This document shows positions 8,570 to 19,265 of a DNA stretch of 64,000 nt, one piece after another. Origin of the DNA: Catalimonadaceae bacterium JC749 (GTDB taxonomy: Bacteria; Bacteroidota; Bacteroidia; Cytophagales; Cyclobacteriaceae); contig JAJNNC010000010.1 in NCBI GenBank assembly GCA_021730635.1, forward strand, positions 186,001 to 250,000. Direction: 5' to 3'. Both the position numbers and the translations under genes were made by a program. Numbering within the stretch: the first letter of the stretch is position 1; every line of letters starts with the position of its first letter. The notes beneath the pieces are model-generated. The model saw nothing but the letters and a program-made list of their open reading frames with translations. It was not told the origin of the DNA and searched no databases.

Positions 8570-10132
8570 ATGATGACAAAAATTTATACCCTCTGCAAAG
8601 GGACCTTCCCCGTTTTATTACTTTCCCTTGTGGCAAGCTGTAACAATCCACAGGCTCAGTCACCAGCAACGCCTGAATTACCTAACATTGTGGTCATTTA
8701 TCTGGATGATCTGGGCTACGGGGATGTGAGTGCCTATGGTGCGACAGAAATATCTACCCCCCACATGGACAGGCTTGCCCATGGGGGCGTGCGCTTCACT
8801 AATGGCTATGCTTCTTCGGCTACCTGTACGCCCAGCCGCTATGCTTTACTCACCGGGATGTATCCCTGGAGAAACAAAGAAGCCAAGATTCTTCCCGGCA
8901 CGGCACCCCTGGTTATTGACACCGCTCAGCTTACCCTTGCCAAGCTGTTGAAAAGTAAAGGCTATCATACCGGGGTGGTAGGCAAGTGGCACCTGGGACT
9001 GGGCTCAGGGGAAGTGAACTGGAATGAGCAGATAGCCCCAGGGCCAAACCAGGTAGGCTTTGACTATAGCTACATTATGGCTGCCACCCAAGACCGGGTG
9101 CCTACCGTCTACATTGAAAATGGCTTTGTGGCAGGCCTGGATCCCAAAGACCCTATCCAGGTAGATTATGAGCAAAACTTTGAGGGAGAACCCACCGGAA
9201 AAGACAATCCCGAATTGCTACGCATGCCCTGGCATCATGGCCATAACAACAGCATCGTCAACGGTATTCCCCGTATAGGTTTTATGAAAGGAGGCAAGGC
9301 AGCCCAATGGAAGGATGAGCAGATGGCCGATCATTTTCTTTCCAAAGCCCAGGCCTATGTGAAAGCCTACAAAGAAGAACCTTTCTTCTTATACTATGCC
9401 CTGCAGCAACCCCATGTGCCTCGTACCCCTCATCCTCGGTTTGTGGGAAGGTCTGGCATGGGGCCCCGGGGTGATGTGATTCTGGAAGCCGACTGGTGCA
9501 TAGGAGCGTTTGTGCAAACCCTGGAAGAGGAAGGGCTGCTGGAAAACACCCTCATCATTTTCTCCAGTGACAATGGGCCGGTGCTCAATGATGGCTACTA
9601 TGATGAGGCTGTGGAAAAATTGGGAGAGCACAAACCATCCGGACCTTTGAGAGGGGGCAAGTACAGTCTGTTTGAAGCAGGCACAAGAGTGCCTTTTGTC
9701 ACTTACTGGCAGGGGCAGATCGAACCCAAAGTTTCTCAGGCGCTGGTTTGTCAGCTGGATTTGCTCTCTTCCCTGGCTTCATTGGTAGGCAGTGAGCAGC
9801 AAGCCCAAGACAGCCAGGATTTACTGGAGGTGTTTTTAGGAAAGAGTGAGGAAGGAAGAGCGCAACTGGTGATAGAAGCCACTTCTCGTACCGCTTTCAG
9901 AGAAGGAGACTGGGTGATGATCCCCCCTTATGAAGGACCAGCTGTCAGTGAGCAGGTGAATATTGAGCTGGGCAATGCGGAGGACTATCAGCTTTACAAC
10001 CTAGAAGAAGACCTGGGGCAGCAGCATAACCTGGCTGAGGCTCACCCACAAAAGCTGGAAGAGATGATACAGCACTTCCAACAGATACGGGGAGAGGCTA
10101 ATGAGGGAATAGAAGCCTTAGAGTTGAAATAA
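8570..10132 (+). CDS. Type I (formylglycine) sulfatase lipoprotein
   Basis: Removes sulfate esters from glycans. The N-terminus is a lipoprotein signal with Cys24 (LVASCNN). NIVVIYLDDLGYGD supplies the paired Asp metal ligands, and TCTPSR places the Cys to be converted to formylglycine at residue 86, followed by LLTG. GKWHLG, FSSDNGP and LRGGKYSLFEAGTRVPF are the other conserved blocks. At 520 residues it has the normal length. It stands alone rather than in the SusC/SusD locus further right, but could serve the same substrate. No maturase gene (FGE or anSME) is in the window, so activation depends on one elsewhere. Confidence 0.93.
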   Translation: MMTKIYTLCKGTFPVLLLSLVASCNNPQAQSPATPELPNIVVIYLDDLGYGDVSAYGATEISTPHMDRLAHGGVRFTNGYASSATCTPSRYALLTGMYPWRNKEAKILPGTAPLVIDTAQLTLAKLLKSKGYHTGVVGKWHLGLGSGEVNWNEQIAPGPNQVGFDYSYIMAATQDRVPTVYIENGFVAGLDPKDPIQVDYEQNFEGEPTGKDNPELLRMPWHHGHNNSIVNGIPRIGFMKGGKAAQWKDEQMADHFLSKAQAYVKAYKEEPFFLYYALQQPHVPRTPHPRFVGRSGMGPRGDVILEADWCIGAFVQTLEEEGLLENTLIIFSSDNGPVLNDGYYDEAVEKLGEHKPSGPLRGGKYSLFEAGTRVPFVTYWQGQIEPKVSQALVCQLDLLSSLASLVGSEQQAQDSQDLLEVFLGKSEEGRAQLVIEATSRTAFREGDWVMIPPYEGPAVSEQVNIELGNAEDYQLYNLEEDLGQQHNLAEAHPQKLEEMIQHFQQIRGEANEGIEALELK

Positions 10133-10289
10133 ACAGCAGGGGCATGAGATCAAAAAAGGCTGGAGGCAGCTATTGCCCTGTCTGTCAACCTGATCTGCAA
10201 TTGAAAATGCCCAGGCTAGCTGAGAAAGACCAGTGTATTCAGTAGTGGTCCCCTCTATCGTTGAGTAAGCTCGATTAATGAAAAATCCT

Positions 10290-11783
10290 TTACTCCCGGT
10301 AGATCACAAATTCTACCCTGCGGTTGGCTGCCCGGTGTGCTGGGGTATCATGATCCAACAAGGGGCTGGCTGAGCCCTGGCCTACCGCTTGCAGACGGTT
10401 CTCAGCAATGCCTTTGGCTACCAGATAGGCCACCACTTTTTCTGCTCTTTTCTCAGAAACCTCCTGATTGACCTCTTCCGGCCCGGTACGGTCGGTATGG
10501 CCTACCACCCTGAGCTTGAGATCAGGATTATCTTTCAGCAAGGAAAACAGCTCCTCCAGATAGGCTTTGGCTTTCCGGTGTAAAGTGGTGTCGTTGAAAG
10601 CAAACTTTACGTCATGTTTTAAGGTAAGCGCAAAATCTCCTATCGGTAAGGTCTGAAGCGTATCTGTTTTGTTCGTATTGGGTGGAGAAGCTATTGGTGC
10701 CGGCACTGGATTTTGCTGGTGGGAAAAAGCCCTGACCTGGCCTATGGTGTAGTCATGAGCCGTTACTTTCTTCTTCGAAGCAGCGGGCGGTTTAGAAAGA
10801 CTCTTTCTCAGGGCGATGCCGAATTCAATAGCCTGATGGAAGGCTGAGGCATCTGCCAGCACCATGTCATAGTTGAAACCTACGGTGAAGTGTGGCTGAC
10901 GAAACTGTACGGATAACGCCATCACATGATCAGAGACATATCTCGTGGCCAGGGCGACACTACCCGACTGGATAGCATTAAAAGGGTTATGATCCTGAAA
11001 GTGAAAAGCGGTGACCTGCCCCACCTGTAAGGTATGGTGACCAAACTGGTGGATATACCTGGCTTCTGGGGTCAGGCTGACAATACCACTGTTATATAGC
11101 TCATAACCTCCCTGCACGCCATAGTGTAGCGGCAAAGTCTCCTGATACGCCGTAAAAGCTGCTTCCGGCTGGTTGAGATTGAATACGGATACACCCAGAT
11201 AGCGGGTAGGGTAGCCCTTTTGGTTGGTATGATACCACCATACCCCACTACTGAAGGAGACATAACCAGCGCGTTCTCCGGAAAAATTCTCGTTGAGGGA
11301 AGCAGTAGGATCATAGCCCCTGTTGGCGATCCACTGGCTGCCTGTGGAGACCTTTGCCAGTGAAGTATGGTATTGGTGATAATTTCCCTGCATACCGAAA
11401 CTCAGGTAAGAGCGTTGTGTGAGTGGAAGATTGTATCCCAGGGTAGCGATTATTCCCTGTTGCCTGAGAAAGTCGGTACTGTTCGTGGTGTGTTGGTATA
11501 CTGCCAGACCTATGCCACCCCAACGCTTACCACTCGTTTTGTGCAGGAAAGGATAACGCAACGTCAGCATGCTCTGCTTCAGCGTAATACCCTTTCCATA
11601 GGATTGATCTTTGTGAATCAACAGGGCTGCAGCCTCATTTTCTGTAGCAACCAGCCCCGGATTACTACTCAGAGGAGTGAAGTGATATTGTGAAAAGTTA
11701 TATGACTGCCCTTTGCCCGAAATAGATAGGCAAAACAGTCCTATTCCCATCACCACTTGTATGAACTTTAATTTTTCTTTCAT
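10290..11783 (-). CDS. PorP/SprF-type T9SS outer-membrane protein fused to an OmpA domain
   Basis: A signal peptide (to about residue 25, GKGQS) leads into a PorP/SprF beta-barrel, recognisable by YNFSQYHFTPLSSNPGL and the following GGIGLAVYQ and LGYNLPLTQRSYLSFG segments, to about residue 340. After a Pro/Lys-rich linker the C-terminus, about residues 385-497, is an OmpA-like peptidoglycan-binding domain (VVGHTDRTG, SEKRAEKV, RAANRRVEFV). SprF-like proteins support surface delivery of type B sorting-domain cargo. The gene immediately upstream encodes exactly such a cargo and overlaps this start by 4 bases. I infer a dedicated translocon accessory, anchored to the cell wall by its OmpA domain. 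Confidence 0.9.
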   Translation of the reverse strand: MKEKLKFIQVVMGIGLFCLSISGKGQSYNFSQYHFTPLSSNPGLVATENEAAALLIHKDQSYGKGITLKQSMLTLRYPFLHKTSGKRWGGIGLAVYQHTTNSTDFLRQQGIIATLGYNLPLTQRSYLSFGMQGNYHQYHTSLAKVSTGSQWIANRGYDPTASLNENFSGERAGYVSFSSGVWWYHTNQKGYPTRYLGVSVFNLNQPEAAFTAYQETLPLHYGVQGGYELYNSGIVSLTPEARYIHQFGHHTLQVGQVTAFHFQDHNPFNAIQSGSVALATRYVSDHVMALSVQFRQPHFTVGFNYDMVLADASAFHQAIEFGIALRKSLSKPPAASKKKVTAHDYTIGQVRAFSHQQNPVPAPIASPPNTNKTDTLQTLPIGDFALTLKHDVKFAFNDTTLHRKAKAYLEELFSLLKDNPDLKLRVVGHTDRTGPEEVNQEVSEKRAEKVVAYLVAKGIAENRLQAVGQGSASPLLDHDTPAHRAANRRVEFVIYRE

Positions 11784-14700
11784 CGTATTAACCGAACCAT
11801 GCCTGAGTTTTTACCTTGCCAGAGGATAGGTTGTCCATCGTGGAAGCTTCCCTGCAGCGTCCACAGGTAATTTCCCATAGCCTGTGGTACACCCTGGTAG
11901 TTCCCATCCCAACCCTGTTGCATGACTTCTGCAAATGATGAGGTTTTATAAACAAGCTGCCCGTCAGGGGTATAGATGCTGAATACCAGTGCCTGGATAC
12001 CATACCCGTAGATCTGAAAGGTATCATTATGGCCATCACCGTTAGGGGTGAACAGGCTGGGAATAAATACTTCATTTTTGATAGTAACCGTGACCTGACC
12101 TGTCGTTGCACAGCCTAAAGAATCCGTTACCTTTACCGTGTAAGTAGTAGTCTTGGGAGGGGCAGCCACGGGCTGGGCGATGTCAGCAGCACTCAACCCT
12201 TCAGCCGGTGACCATTGGTAGTCTATACCTCCGGTGGCTTCCAGTAAAGTTTCTTCCTGAAAACCTATGGTAATATCAGGACTGACGGTGATGGTGGGTG
12301 GATCGCTGACCGTTACCGTTACATAGAAAGTATCGATAAAGCAGGGAGCATTCCGCACAATAGCGCGGTAGGTAGTAGTTTGCTGTGGGGTAGCCATAGG
12401 GCGCGCACTGTAGGGATCATCCAGGGATTCGGTAGGGAACCATGCATATTGATAAGACTGTGAACTTTCTAAAGAGGCAGGTACACTACCCAGCACAACA
12501 CTTTCTCCCAGGCAGATGATTTTGTCTTCACCAGCATGAGGAGTGCCCGGCTCATGCACCTTAACCACCACAGTATCGTAATGGACACAGCCCCAGGCGT
12601 TGGTTACTTGTAAGATATAAGCAGTGGTGGTATCGGGAGAAGCCAGGGGTTGCACTATCTCCGGATTATTCAGCCCCACCACAGGTGTCCAGGAGAAAGT
12701 GTAGCCTTCCGTGTTTTGGTCATCGCTTCCCAGCAGGGCAGAAGCGCCTGGACATATGATCTGATCTTCGCCTGCTACTGCTTTGGGCAAAGGTCGGAAA
12801 GTAACGACAGCGCTATCATAAGACGTGCATCCTGTCTTATTAATAACTTCTACCCATAAGGTGTCTGGCTGTTCTGCCAGAAAATCAATCTGTTGAACAT
12901 GCTGTGCCAGCAATCCTTGCTTAGCACTGAACCAACTAACACTATCTACTGCATTGTTTACAGCCAGGAGAATTCTTTCTCCTGGGCAAACGGCTTGATC
13001 AGGTCCTAAATCTACTGTGGGGATATCTGCTACCTCTACCACGAGTGTATCATAGCTTACACATTGATTTTCATTGATCACTTCAGCAACGATTGTGTCA
13101 TTAGCAGAAGCTATCCAGCGCAGTTGGTGTGTATTCTCAGCCAGTAGCCCTTGTTGCATAGAATACCAGTTAACCACATGATCTGGCAGCGTTTCGGCAG
13201 TGAGTTGAATAGGTTCCTGGTAACAAACGACAGTATCTTTCCCTACCGAAACAAAAGGCAAAGGATAGACTGTTATCTGTAAAGTATCATAGAGGGTACA
13301 GCCCAAAGGTTGTTTAATTAATGCTGCCCAAACAGTAATAGAATCAGCAACAGCAATACTCACTGTCCGTTGATGGCTAAAAGGTATGGTGGGATTTTCT
13401 GTCGTAAACCATTGTACCTGATCGTCGGCATCTCCGGCCTGTAAGATGACAGTATCATGGGGACAGACAGCGGTAGCAGTAGCTTCTATCGTGAAATCCT
13501 GACAGACTACAAAGGTTTGTTCTGAAGCAAAAGCAGAACCGGTATAGCTATGATCCACAGCCTGTACGCTCCAGTAATAACGTCCTTCCGGCAGGTTTTG
13601 GATAATAGCAAAAGTATCCTGTAAATTTCCATAAGCTACTGTTTTTCTGAAGCCATTAGTAATATCGGACAGGGGCGATACTATCTCACCAGTAGCAGGG
13701 GAAGAGCCGAGATAGAGATCATAGGTGAGGCTTTTTGCCAGTGACTCAGCATCGGTAGCCCGATCCCATTGTAAAATCACAACATCTTCCTGAGGTGTGG
13801 CCGTTAAATGAGCAGGGGGGTGCGGGGCAGTATTTTCAGTAGCGGAATGGTTGCTGTACACATGACATTCAGGGCCTGTAGCTGTAAAACCTGTTAGGAA
13901 AAGATCAGGCGAACCATCTCTGTTGATGTCTGCCCAGGTAATTGATCCGTTGCCAATGCCTGGTAGCGACAAATCAGTAACTTGTTGTAATGAGTGAGAC
14001 TGGTTTCGGTAAACATATGTTGTAGGATCAGCTCCCTGCCATCCTGCATAAACAAGGTCAGCATCACCATCCTGATCGAAATCTGCCCAGGCTGCCGTAC
14101 TTTCAGTTACAGCTGGTAGCGCTTGGTTAATCGCAAAAGTACTGTTGGATTGCCCGGTATATACTTCTGTAATGGCAAGGTCATATTGTTTTCTTCCGGA
14201 TATCAGCAAGTCAATATATCCATCCTGATCATAGTCGGCATAAGCCAATGCGCTGTTTCTTACGGCAGGCAGATCAATATCTTTTTTGCTAAAAACAAAG
14301 TTCCCTTCATTGATATAGAAGGTAGTAGTCTTTTGGTTGCTATTGTTAATGCCATTACTGATCAGATCCGGAAAAGCATCTTTGTTGATATCAGCGATTA
14401 TCGCACTACCATGGCTCATGCCGGTTAGCAAGGGTGTTACTTCTGTGAAAGTTTCATTTGCATTGTTTTGAAATATAGCAGTCAATCTGTTGCCTGAATC
14501 AGCACTCCCCGTGAGCAGGATGTCTGCATATCCGTCATGGTTAATATCTCTGAGAAAAGAAGATCCTGAGGAGGTTCCTGGTAAAGAGAGCGGTAAGGCT
14601 GAAAAAATGCCATTACCTTCATTTTTATAAAGTTTACTAATAGGTTGGTTAGTCTGATCAGAGCCTGTCAGAAGTAAATCTATCCAACCATCCTGGTTGA

Positions 14701-14986
14701 TATCACCTACTGCTAATGAACCATCTTTCACGGGTGTCAGTCCGGCACCTGCATTCGTAAAAGTGAAATTCCCATTATTTTTATACCATCTACTTATTGC
14801 GTTACCAGCAGTATTGATACCAGTAATCACTACATCCAGATCACCGTCATTATCAAAATCAGCCCATACCACAGCACTTCTCCCTACGGCTGGCAAGCCA
14901 TGGGAGGTCACTTCTGACAAATCCTGAGCATGCGATGCCCAAATAAGAAGATTGCTGGTGATGAAAATGGAGACTATTTTTCTCAC
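11780..14986 (-). CDS. FG-GAP/VCBS repeat protein with T9SS type B (CHU_C) sorting domain
   Basis: A 1068-residue secreted surface protein. The start is a GTG at 14986 that gives a clear signal peptide ending ASHAQ. Residues about 30-385 carry seven calcium-binding FG-GAP/VCBS repeats (WADFDNDGDLD, DINQDGWID, DINHDGYAD and similar), a predicted beta-propeller. A fibronectin III-like domain (about 390-490) and several Ig/PKD-like segments with paired Cys follow. The end, FIPSLFTPNGDGHNDTF to VRLIR, is a gliding-motility-associated C-terminal domain that directs type B T9SS export. The gap to the upstream gene is 6 bases, and it overlaps the downstream porP/sprF-ompA gene. Likely an adhesin or matrix component; the ligand is unknown. 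Confidence 0.9.
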   Translation of the reverse strand: MRKIVSIFITSNLLIWASHAQDLSEVTSHGLPAVGRSAVVWADFDNDGDLDVVITGINTAGNAISRWYKNNGNFTFTNAGAGLTPVKDGSLAVGDINQDGWIDLLLTGSDQTNQPISKLYKNEGNGIFSALPLSLPGTSSGSSFLRDINHDGYADILLTGSADSGNRLTAIFQNNANETFTEVTPLLTGMSHGSAIIADINKDAFPDLISNGINNSNQKTTTFYINEGNFVFSKKDIDLPAVRNSALAYADYDQDGYIDLLISGRKQYDLAITEVYTGQSNSTFAINQALPAVTESTAAWADFDQDGDADLVYAGWQGADPTTYVYRNQSHSLQQVTDLSLPGIGNGSITWADINRDGSPDLFLTGFTATGPECHVYSNHSATENTAPHPPAHLTATPQEDVVILQWDRATDAESLAKSLTYDLYLGSSPATGEIVSPLSDITNGFRKTVAYGNLQDTFAIIQNLPEGRYYWSVQAVDHSYTGSAFASEQTFVVCQDFTIEATATAVCPHDTVILQAGDADDQVQWFTTENPTIPFSHQRTVSIAVADSITVWAALIKQPLGCTLYDTLQITVYPLPFVSVGKDTVVCYQEPIQLTAETLPDHVVNWYSMQQGLLAENTHQLRWIASANDTIVAEVINENQCVSYDTLVVEVADIPTVDLGPDQAVCPGERILLAVNNAVDSVSWFSAKQGLLAQHVQQIDFLAEQPDTLWVEVINKTGCTSYDSAVVTFRPLPKAVAGEDQIICPGASALLGSDDQNTEGYTFSWTPVVGLNNPEIVQPLASPDTTTAYILQVTNAWGCVHYDTVVVKVHEPGTPHAGEDKIICLGESVVLGSVPASLESSQSYQYAWFPTESLDDPYSARPMATPQQTTTYRAIVRNAPCFIDTFYVTVTVSDPPTITVSPDITIGFQEETLLEATGGIDYQWSPAEGLSAADIAQPVAAPPKTTTYTVKVTDSLGCATTGQVTVTIKNEVFIPSLFTPNGDGHNDTFQIYGYGIQALVFSIYTPDGQLVYKTSSFAEVMQQGWDGNYQGVPQAMGNYLWTLQGSFHDGQPILWQGKNSGMVRLIR

Positions 14987-14992
14987 TTCGTT

Positions 14993-17900
14993 TTATTTGA
15001 TTAGTACACGAACGATTTTGCTGTCATTTTTTGTAGTTACCACCAGAAAGTAAACACCCTTCTGGAGAGCAGGGAGGTTCAGCGATAGCTCATATTGCTT
15101 CTGGCCCGGGAGGGTTATTATTTTCATTACGTCATTTCCATGTATATCCAGCAGTCTTGCCTGAATGGTTTCTTTCCTGAGCAGTACTACTTTGGCTAAG
15201 AATTTCCCGCTGTTAGGATTGGGAAGTATTTTCAGATCCCGGATATCGGCCTGATTGATATTTGTTCTGGCATTTTCAGTAGTATCAGCAGGATGATAAA
15301 TGGTGATCTGTTTACTGATTTGGTCCTGACAGTCAGCCAGACGAGCTTCCAAGGATACCGTATAGGTGCCTTCTTCAGGAAAGATGAGTGCCTGATAATG
15401 TTCCTGGCTTTCATGCTGGGTAATATTTTTATCCACAGACCAACGAACCGTATCTGGAATGGGCCAGGAAATGCTGATAACTACAATGGTATCTCCCACA
15501 ACTCCTTCGGAAGACATAAGAAAGTCTGCTGATAATAGATTATCAGAAGTGATGAGTTCAAAGGTGTCAAAGTCACTGCACCCGTTTTCATTGGTCACTT
15601 CCAGGGTATAAACGCCTGGTTCATACAGACTCACGGTTTGTGCTGTACTTTCGAATCCATTTGATGAGGACCAGTGATAGGTACTACCAGGATAACCGGC
15701 ATCCAGTGTATAAGTCTGTCCATTGCAAATGATGGCAGAATCTTCCAGGTCTACTACCAGTGGTAGCGGATCTTCCAGTGTAAATGGCTGTGTAACTATG
15801 CATCCATTGGCATCGGTTACTACTACCTCATAGGTGGCTGCACAAAGATTTTCTATACGATTGGTGGAAGCGCCATGAGCCCAACTATACGTATAAGGGG
15901 CTACGCCTCCTTTGGCTGCTATTGAGAGAATACCAGAACATGCTTCAAAACAAAGGGGGGCGCGGATTTCTATTACCTGTATTTTTAAAGGTTCCGGCGT
16001 TGGAATTACCACCTCCTGCACTGCCTGACAGCCATTAGCATCTGTGATCGTTACTCGGTGAGTACCAGCCGGAAGTTGGGTTGCTTTCAGGCTGCTTTGC
16101 CCGTCATCCCATAAAATATGCACAGGGTTAGTAGCTTGTATGATATTAATCTGAGCACTTCCATCTTTCTCGCCAAAACAGGAAACAGCCTCAATATCTT
16201 CAGTTCCTACCTGTGGACCGTCTATATTAGAAATAATAATTTCTCTGTTGGCGCTACAACCTTTGGCATCTGTAACCTCATAGCGATAGATGCCTGCGCT
16301 TAAACCTGACAATAAGGGTGTGTCTCCAATGAGCTGATCATAGGAGTCATACCAGGTATGAGTATAGGGTAAAGTGCCGCCTTCCACCAATACAGCAGCA
16401 CTTCCATTGGCATAACCACAAGAGGTATGATGAATACCATCGGGTGTGATCTCGAGTGCAGGCGGTTCGGTAACCGTAACTTCTAACTGTATTGAGCAAA
16501 CTTGACTGGCATCAGTTACAGTTAGCAGATACGTACCTGATGAAAGATGGGAAAAGGTTGTCTGATCAGTCCAGGTATTACCTCCATCTATAGAAAATTG
16601 ATAAGGAGTCGTTCCTCCATGCGCTGTTACCTGAAAGCTTCCGTTATTGCCACCCTGGCATGAAACCTTTGTTATTGCTGTAATGTCTGCCGTAAGTTCT
16701 TCTGGCTCTTGGATCATTACCTCCAGTGAATCCAAACATCCCATAGCATCTGCTGCATAAAACCAATAGGTGCCCGGTGCCAGCTGATCATAAAAATTTT
16801 GATTATAATCCAGTGCTTCTTTGTTCATACCAAACTGATAAGGCATCAATGGCCAGCCTCCACGGGCTTGCAAAATGACCGAACCATCTTCTGTATCATG
16901 GCAACGGGGGTGTTGAAGATGTTCTTCTTCATAATACAGCGCAAGCGGTGCAGCAGGTGAAGGTATTTCAAACAGTTGAGGATAATACCTCCAGTAACAC
17001 CCTTTACTATCCGTGACATGGTAGTAGTAGGTGCCTCCGGGGCGGTTGGCAAAGATGGCTGTATCCCCAGTGTTTGCAAGCGTCTGCGTTTCTTCCACCC
17101 TTTCTGCTTCATTCATCCATAGTATGGTATAAGGTGGTGTGCCACCCTGAATCACGGCTTTTGCTGTACCATCTTCTCCTTCAAAACAAGTGACACGAGT
17201 GGTCCATAGTGTTACCTTCAAACTATCGGGGGGATCTATGGTAAGTACGGTGTCTTTACTTTTGCAACCATACTGATCTTCTATTTTTATGAGATAATCG
17301 CCAGCAATCAGGTCATCAAATATAGCCGTATCGGCTGTCATGGTTTGTTCAGCAACAAAAGGAAATGGTAAGTTACTGGGAACATCAAGATGCTGGATAG
17401 TGTAGGTATATTGATTGTCTGCTATGGGTATTCCCTGTGCCCCTTTCAGGTAAAGTATTGCAGTGTTGTCACCGGCGCATGCTGGAGAAGTAATTTCATA
17501 ATAATCCAACTTTACTGAATCTGGGGGAATTAACTGAGTGGATGTTTCTGTAGTACAGCCGTTGGCATCGGTTACAATAACAAGGTATTGGTCAGCGGAA
17601 AGCTCATCAAAAAAAGCAGCTTGATCTTCATCATCAATAGTAATGGTCTTTTCTTTTTCAGCAGACTTTAAGGTGAGATCATAAGGTAAAGTCCCGCCTG
17701 ATACCGGAAAGGTTATTGTTCCATTCATTTCTTCAGGACAGCTAACATGATACCATTCGTTTTCATCATAGGTTTTCTTGTCAACGGCTCCAATAATCAG
17801 TGGTCCTGGTTCGTAAAGTGTGGTATTAGCTGTGGCAGTACAGCCATTCTGATCAGTAACGGTCACCCTATAGGCAGTGCCTTCCAATGAGGCAGTAGCC

Positions 17901-19198
17901 CCTGATAAATTTTTGGCTGTTGAGCCGTTGGACCACTGATAGGAATATCCTCCTGCCCCTCCTTCTACTGCGATGGCTATATTCTTGGTATCACCCGCAC
18001 AGGGTACATATTGTGCCGCCCCTTCTAAAACAGTGACCTTTACTTTTTCTTTATCCTCGATAAAAACAAGGGTATCAAAAGCGCAGGAAGCATCAGTACC
18101 TGCATTTTCTAAATACATAAGCCAGTAGCCTGAGTTGAGGGCTATAGGTTGGTCATTATTGTCACGCTTTGTGTAATCAAGTACAATATTACCCTCACTA
18201 TCCAGCAGAGGATCGGCATGATCCGGATCCACCGTTATATTATATTTTTCATACCGACAGTATTGCTTTCCGTTCTTTTCATAAGTTATTCCCCCGGCAC
18301 AGTTGCCAGCTTCTTTAACTTTCAGATAATCTAATCCTACTTCATATTTGCCGGTGCTTCCCTCAATCTCGGGAATGATAATTTTTCCTGTATTATCTCC
18401 GGCGCATGCAGGAGGGGCAGTACGGGTGCCTTTTGCTTTTGGACGGGAATAGAAGGTGAAGGAAGGGGAAGGAGTACTTTGAAAAGAACCATTTGAATAG
18501 GTTTGGACTTTCAGATAAGTAACCGTACCAAAATCCGGCATAAAATCCTGATTTTTTCCGACAGTAAAAGTTTCGCTGTTTGTATTTTTAATGAATTGCC
18601 ACCACCCGTTTACGTCTTTGCTGTAATACCACCTATAATTATTACCACCTTCCATATTGCATGGCACCTTGAAGGTGATCTTTTCATCCGGACAATAAGA
18701 AGCTTTCTCCTCGCTCTCTTCGCTGTATCTGATACTTGTTCCTATGGTAGGAGAAATGTTTACTTTACCATAAAAATTGTTAAATCCGCAAATGGAAAGG
18801 TCTGTATGAGTCCACTCACAGTAGTCATTTTCATCGTAAGCAAGTGGATTATGGCCATCGGTAAAACAGGAGCGGTTTGGTCCAAGCTCGGTACATTCCC
18901 CGTCGTTAGGATATCCAGCCATGATTTTTATGGATTTAATTTCTTCCATTTCAAATAGGTCGACTCGGTAGCTTTTTTGGCGTATGGTATAGTCTGGATT
19001 ATATATCTCTATTCTATGCATACTATCAGTAACCGAGACATAAAGCCAGACGGTTTGAGGATATTTACAAGCCTGACCTTCCTCAAAACTGTAATCCCAC
19101 ACAATGTCAACTTGTCTAGTATATTGCCCCATCGCCATACTATGAGTTAGCAAGGAGAGAATGAATGATAGGAGATAAAGTAAAATGGAATTTTTCAT
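14993..19198 (-). CDS. Giant SprB-repeat surface protein with T9SS type A sorting domain
   Basis: A 1401-residue protein that begins with a signal peptide (LLTHSMAMGQ). Residues about 380-1200 hold roughly nine SprB-like repeats, each with a CxGxxxG opening, a GGxxPYxxxW core and a TDxxGC end (VTDQNGC, VTDANGC, ITDANGC). These are the repeats of the mobile gliding adhesin SprB. The last 80 residues (LPNPNSGKF to IVRVLIK) are a type A sorting domain, whereas SprB itself uses type B. It is first in the operon with the VCBS and PorP/SprF-OmpA genes. It probably works in surface attachment or matrix formation rather than gliding itself, since no gld genes are nearby. Confidence 0.88.
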   Translation of the reverse strand: MKNSILLYLLSFILSLLTHSMAMGQYTRQVDIVWDYSFEEGQACKYPQTVWLYVSVTDSMHRIEIYNPDYTIRQKSYRVDLFEMEEIKSIKIMAGYPNDGECTELGPNRSCFTDGHNPLAYDENDYCEWTHTDLSICGFNNFYGKVNISPTIGTSIRYSEESEEKASYCPDEKITFKVPCNMEGGNNYRWYYSKDVNGWWQFIKNTNSETFTVGKNQDFMPDFGTVTYLKVQTYSNGSFQSTPSPSFTFYSRPKAKGTRTAPPACAGDNTGKIIIPEIEGSTGKYEVGLDYLKVKEAGNCAGGITYEKNGKQYCRYEKYNITVDPDHADPLLDSEGNIVLDYTKRDNNDQPIALNSGYWLMYLENAGTDASCAFDTLVFIEDKEKVKVTVLEGAAQYVPCAGDTKNIAIAVEGGAGGYSYQWSNGSTAKNLSGATASLEGTAYRVTVTDQNGCTATANTTLYEPGPLIIGAVDKKTYDENEWYHVSCPEEMNGTITFPVSGGTLPYDLTLKSAEKEKTITIDDEDQAAFFDELSADQYLVIVTDANGCTTETSTQLIPPDSVKLDYYEITSPACAGDNTAILYLKGAQGIPIADNQYTYTIQHLDVPSNLPFPFVAEQTMTADTAIFDDLIAGDYLIKIEDQYGCKSKDTVLTIDPPDSLKVTLWTTRVTCFEGEDGTAKAVIQGGTPPYTILWMNEAERVEETQTLANTGDTAIFANRPGGTYYYHVTDSKGCYWRYYPQLFEIPSPAAPLALYYEEEHLQHPRCHDTEDGSVILQARGGWPLMPYQFGMNKEALDYNQNFYDQLAPGTYWFYAADAMGCLDSLEVMIQEPEELTADITAITKVSCQGGNNGSFQVTAHGGTTPYQFSIDGGNTWTDQTTFSHLSSGTYLLTVTDASQVCSIQLEVTVTEPPALEITPDGIHHTSCGYANGSAAVLVEGGTLPYTHTWYDSYDQLIGDTPLLSGLSAGIYRYEVTDAKGCSANREIIISNIDGPQVGTEDIEAVSCFGEKDGSAQINIIQATNPVHILWDDGQSSLKATQLPAGTHRVTITDANGCQAVQEVVIPTPEPLKIQVIEIRAPLCFEACSGILSIAAKGGVAPYTYSWAHGASTNRIENLCAATYEVVVTDANGCIVTQPFTLEDPLPLVVDLEDSAIICNGQTYTLDAGYPGSTYHWSSSNGFESTAQTVSLYEPGVYTLEVTNENGCSDFDTFELITSDNLLSADFLMSSEGVVGDTIVVISISWPIPDTVRWSVDKNITQHESQEHYQALIFPEEGTYTVSLEARLADCQDQISKQITIYHPADTTENARTNINQADIRDLKILPNPNSGKFLAKVVLLRKETIQARLLDIHGNDVMKIITLPGQKQYELSLNLPALQKGVYFLVVTTKNDSKIVRVLIK

Positions 19199-19265
19199 GA
19201 TGAAATCTTTCTCAACACGCCGGCTATCATATCAATGAAATGACCTAATACTTTTATGTTGGTGA

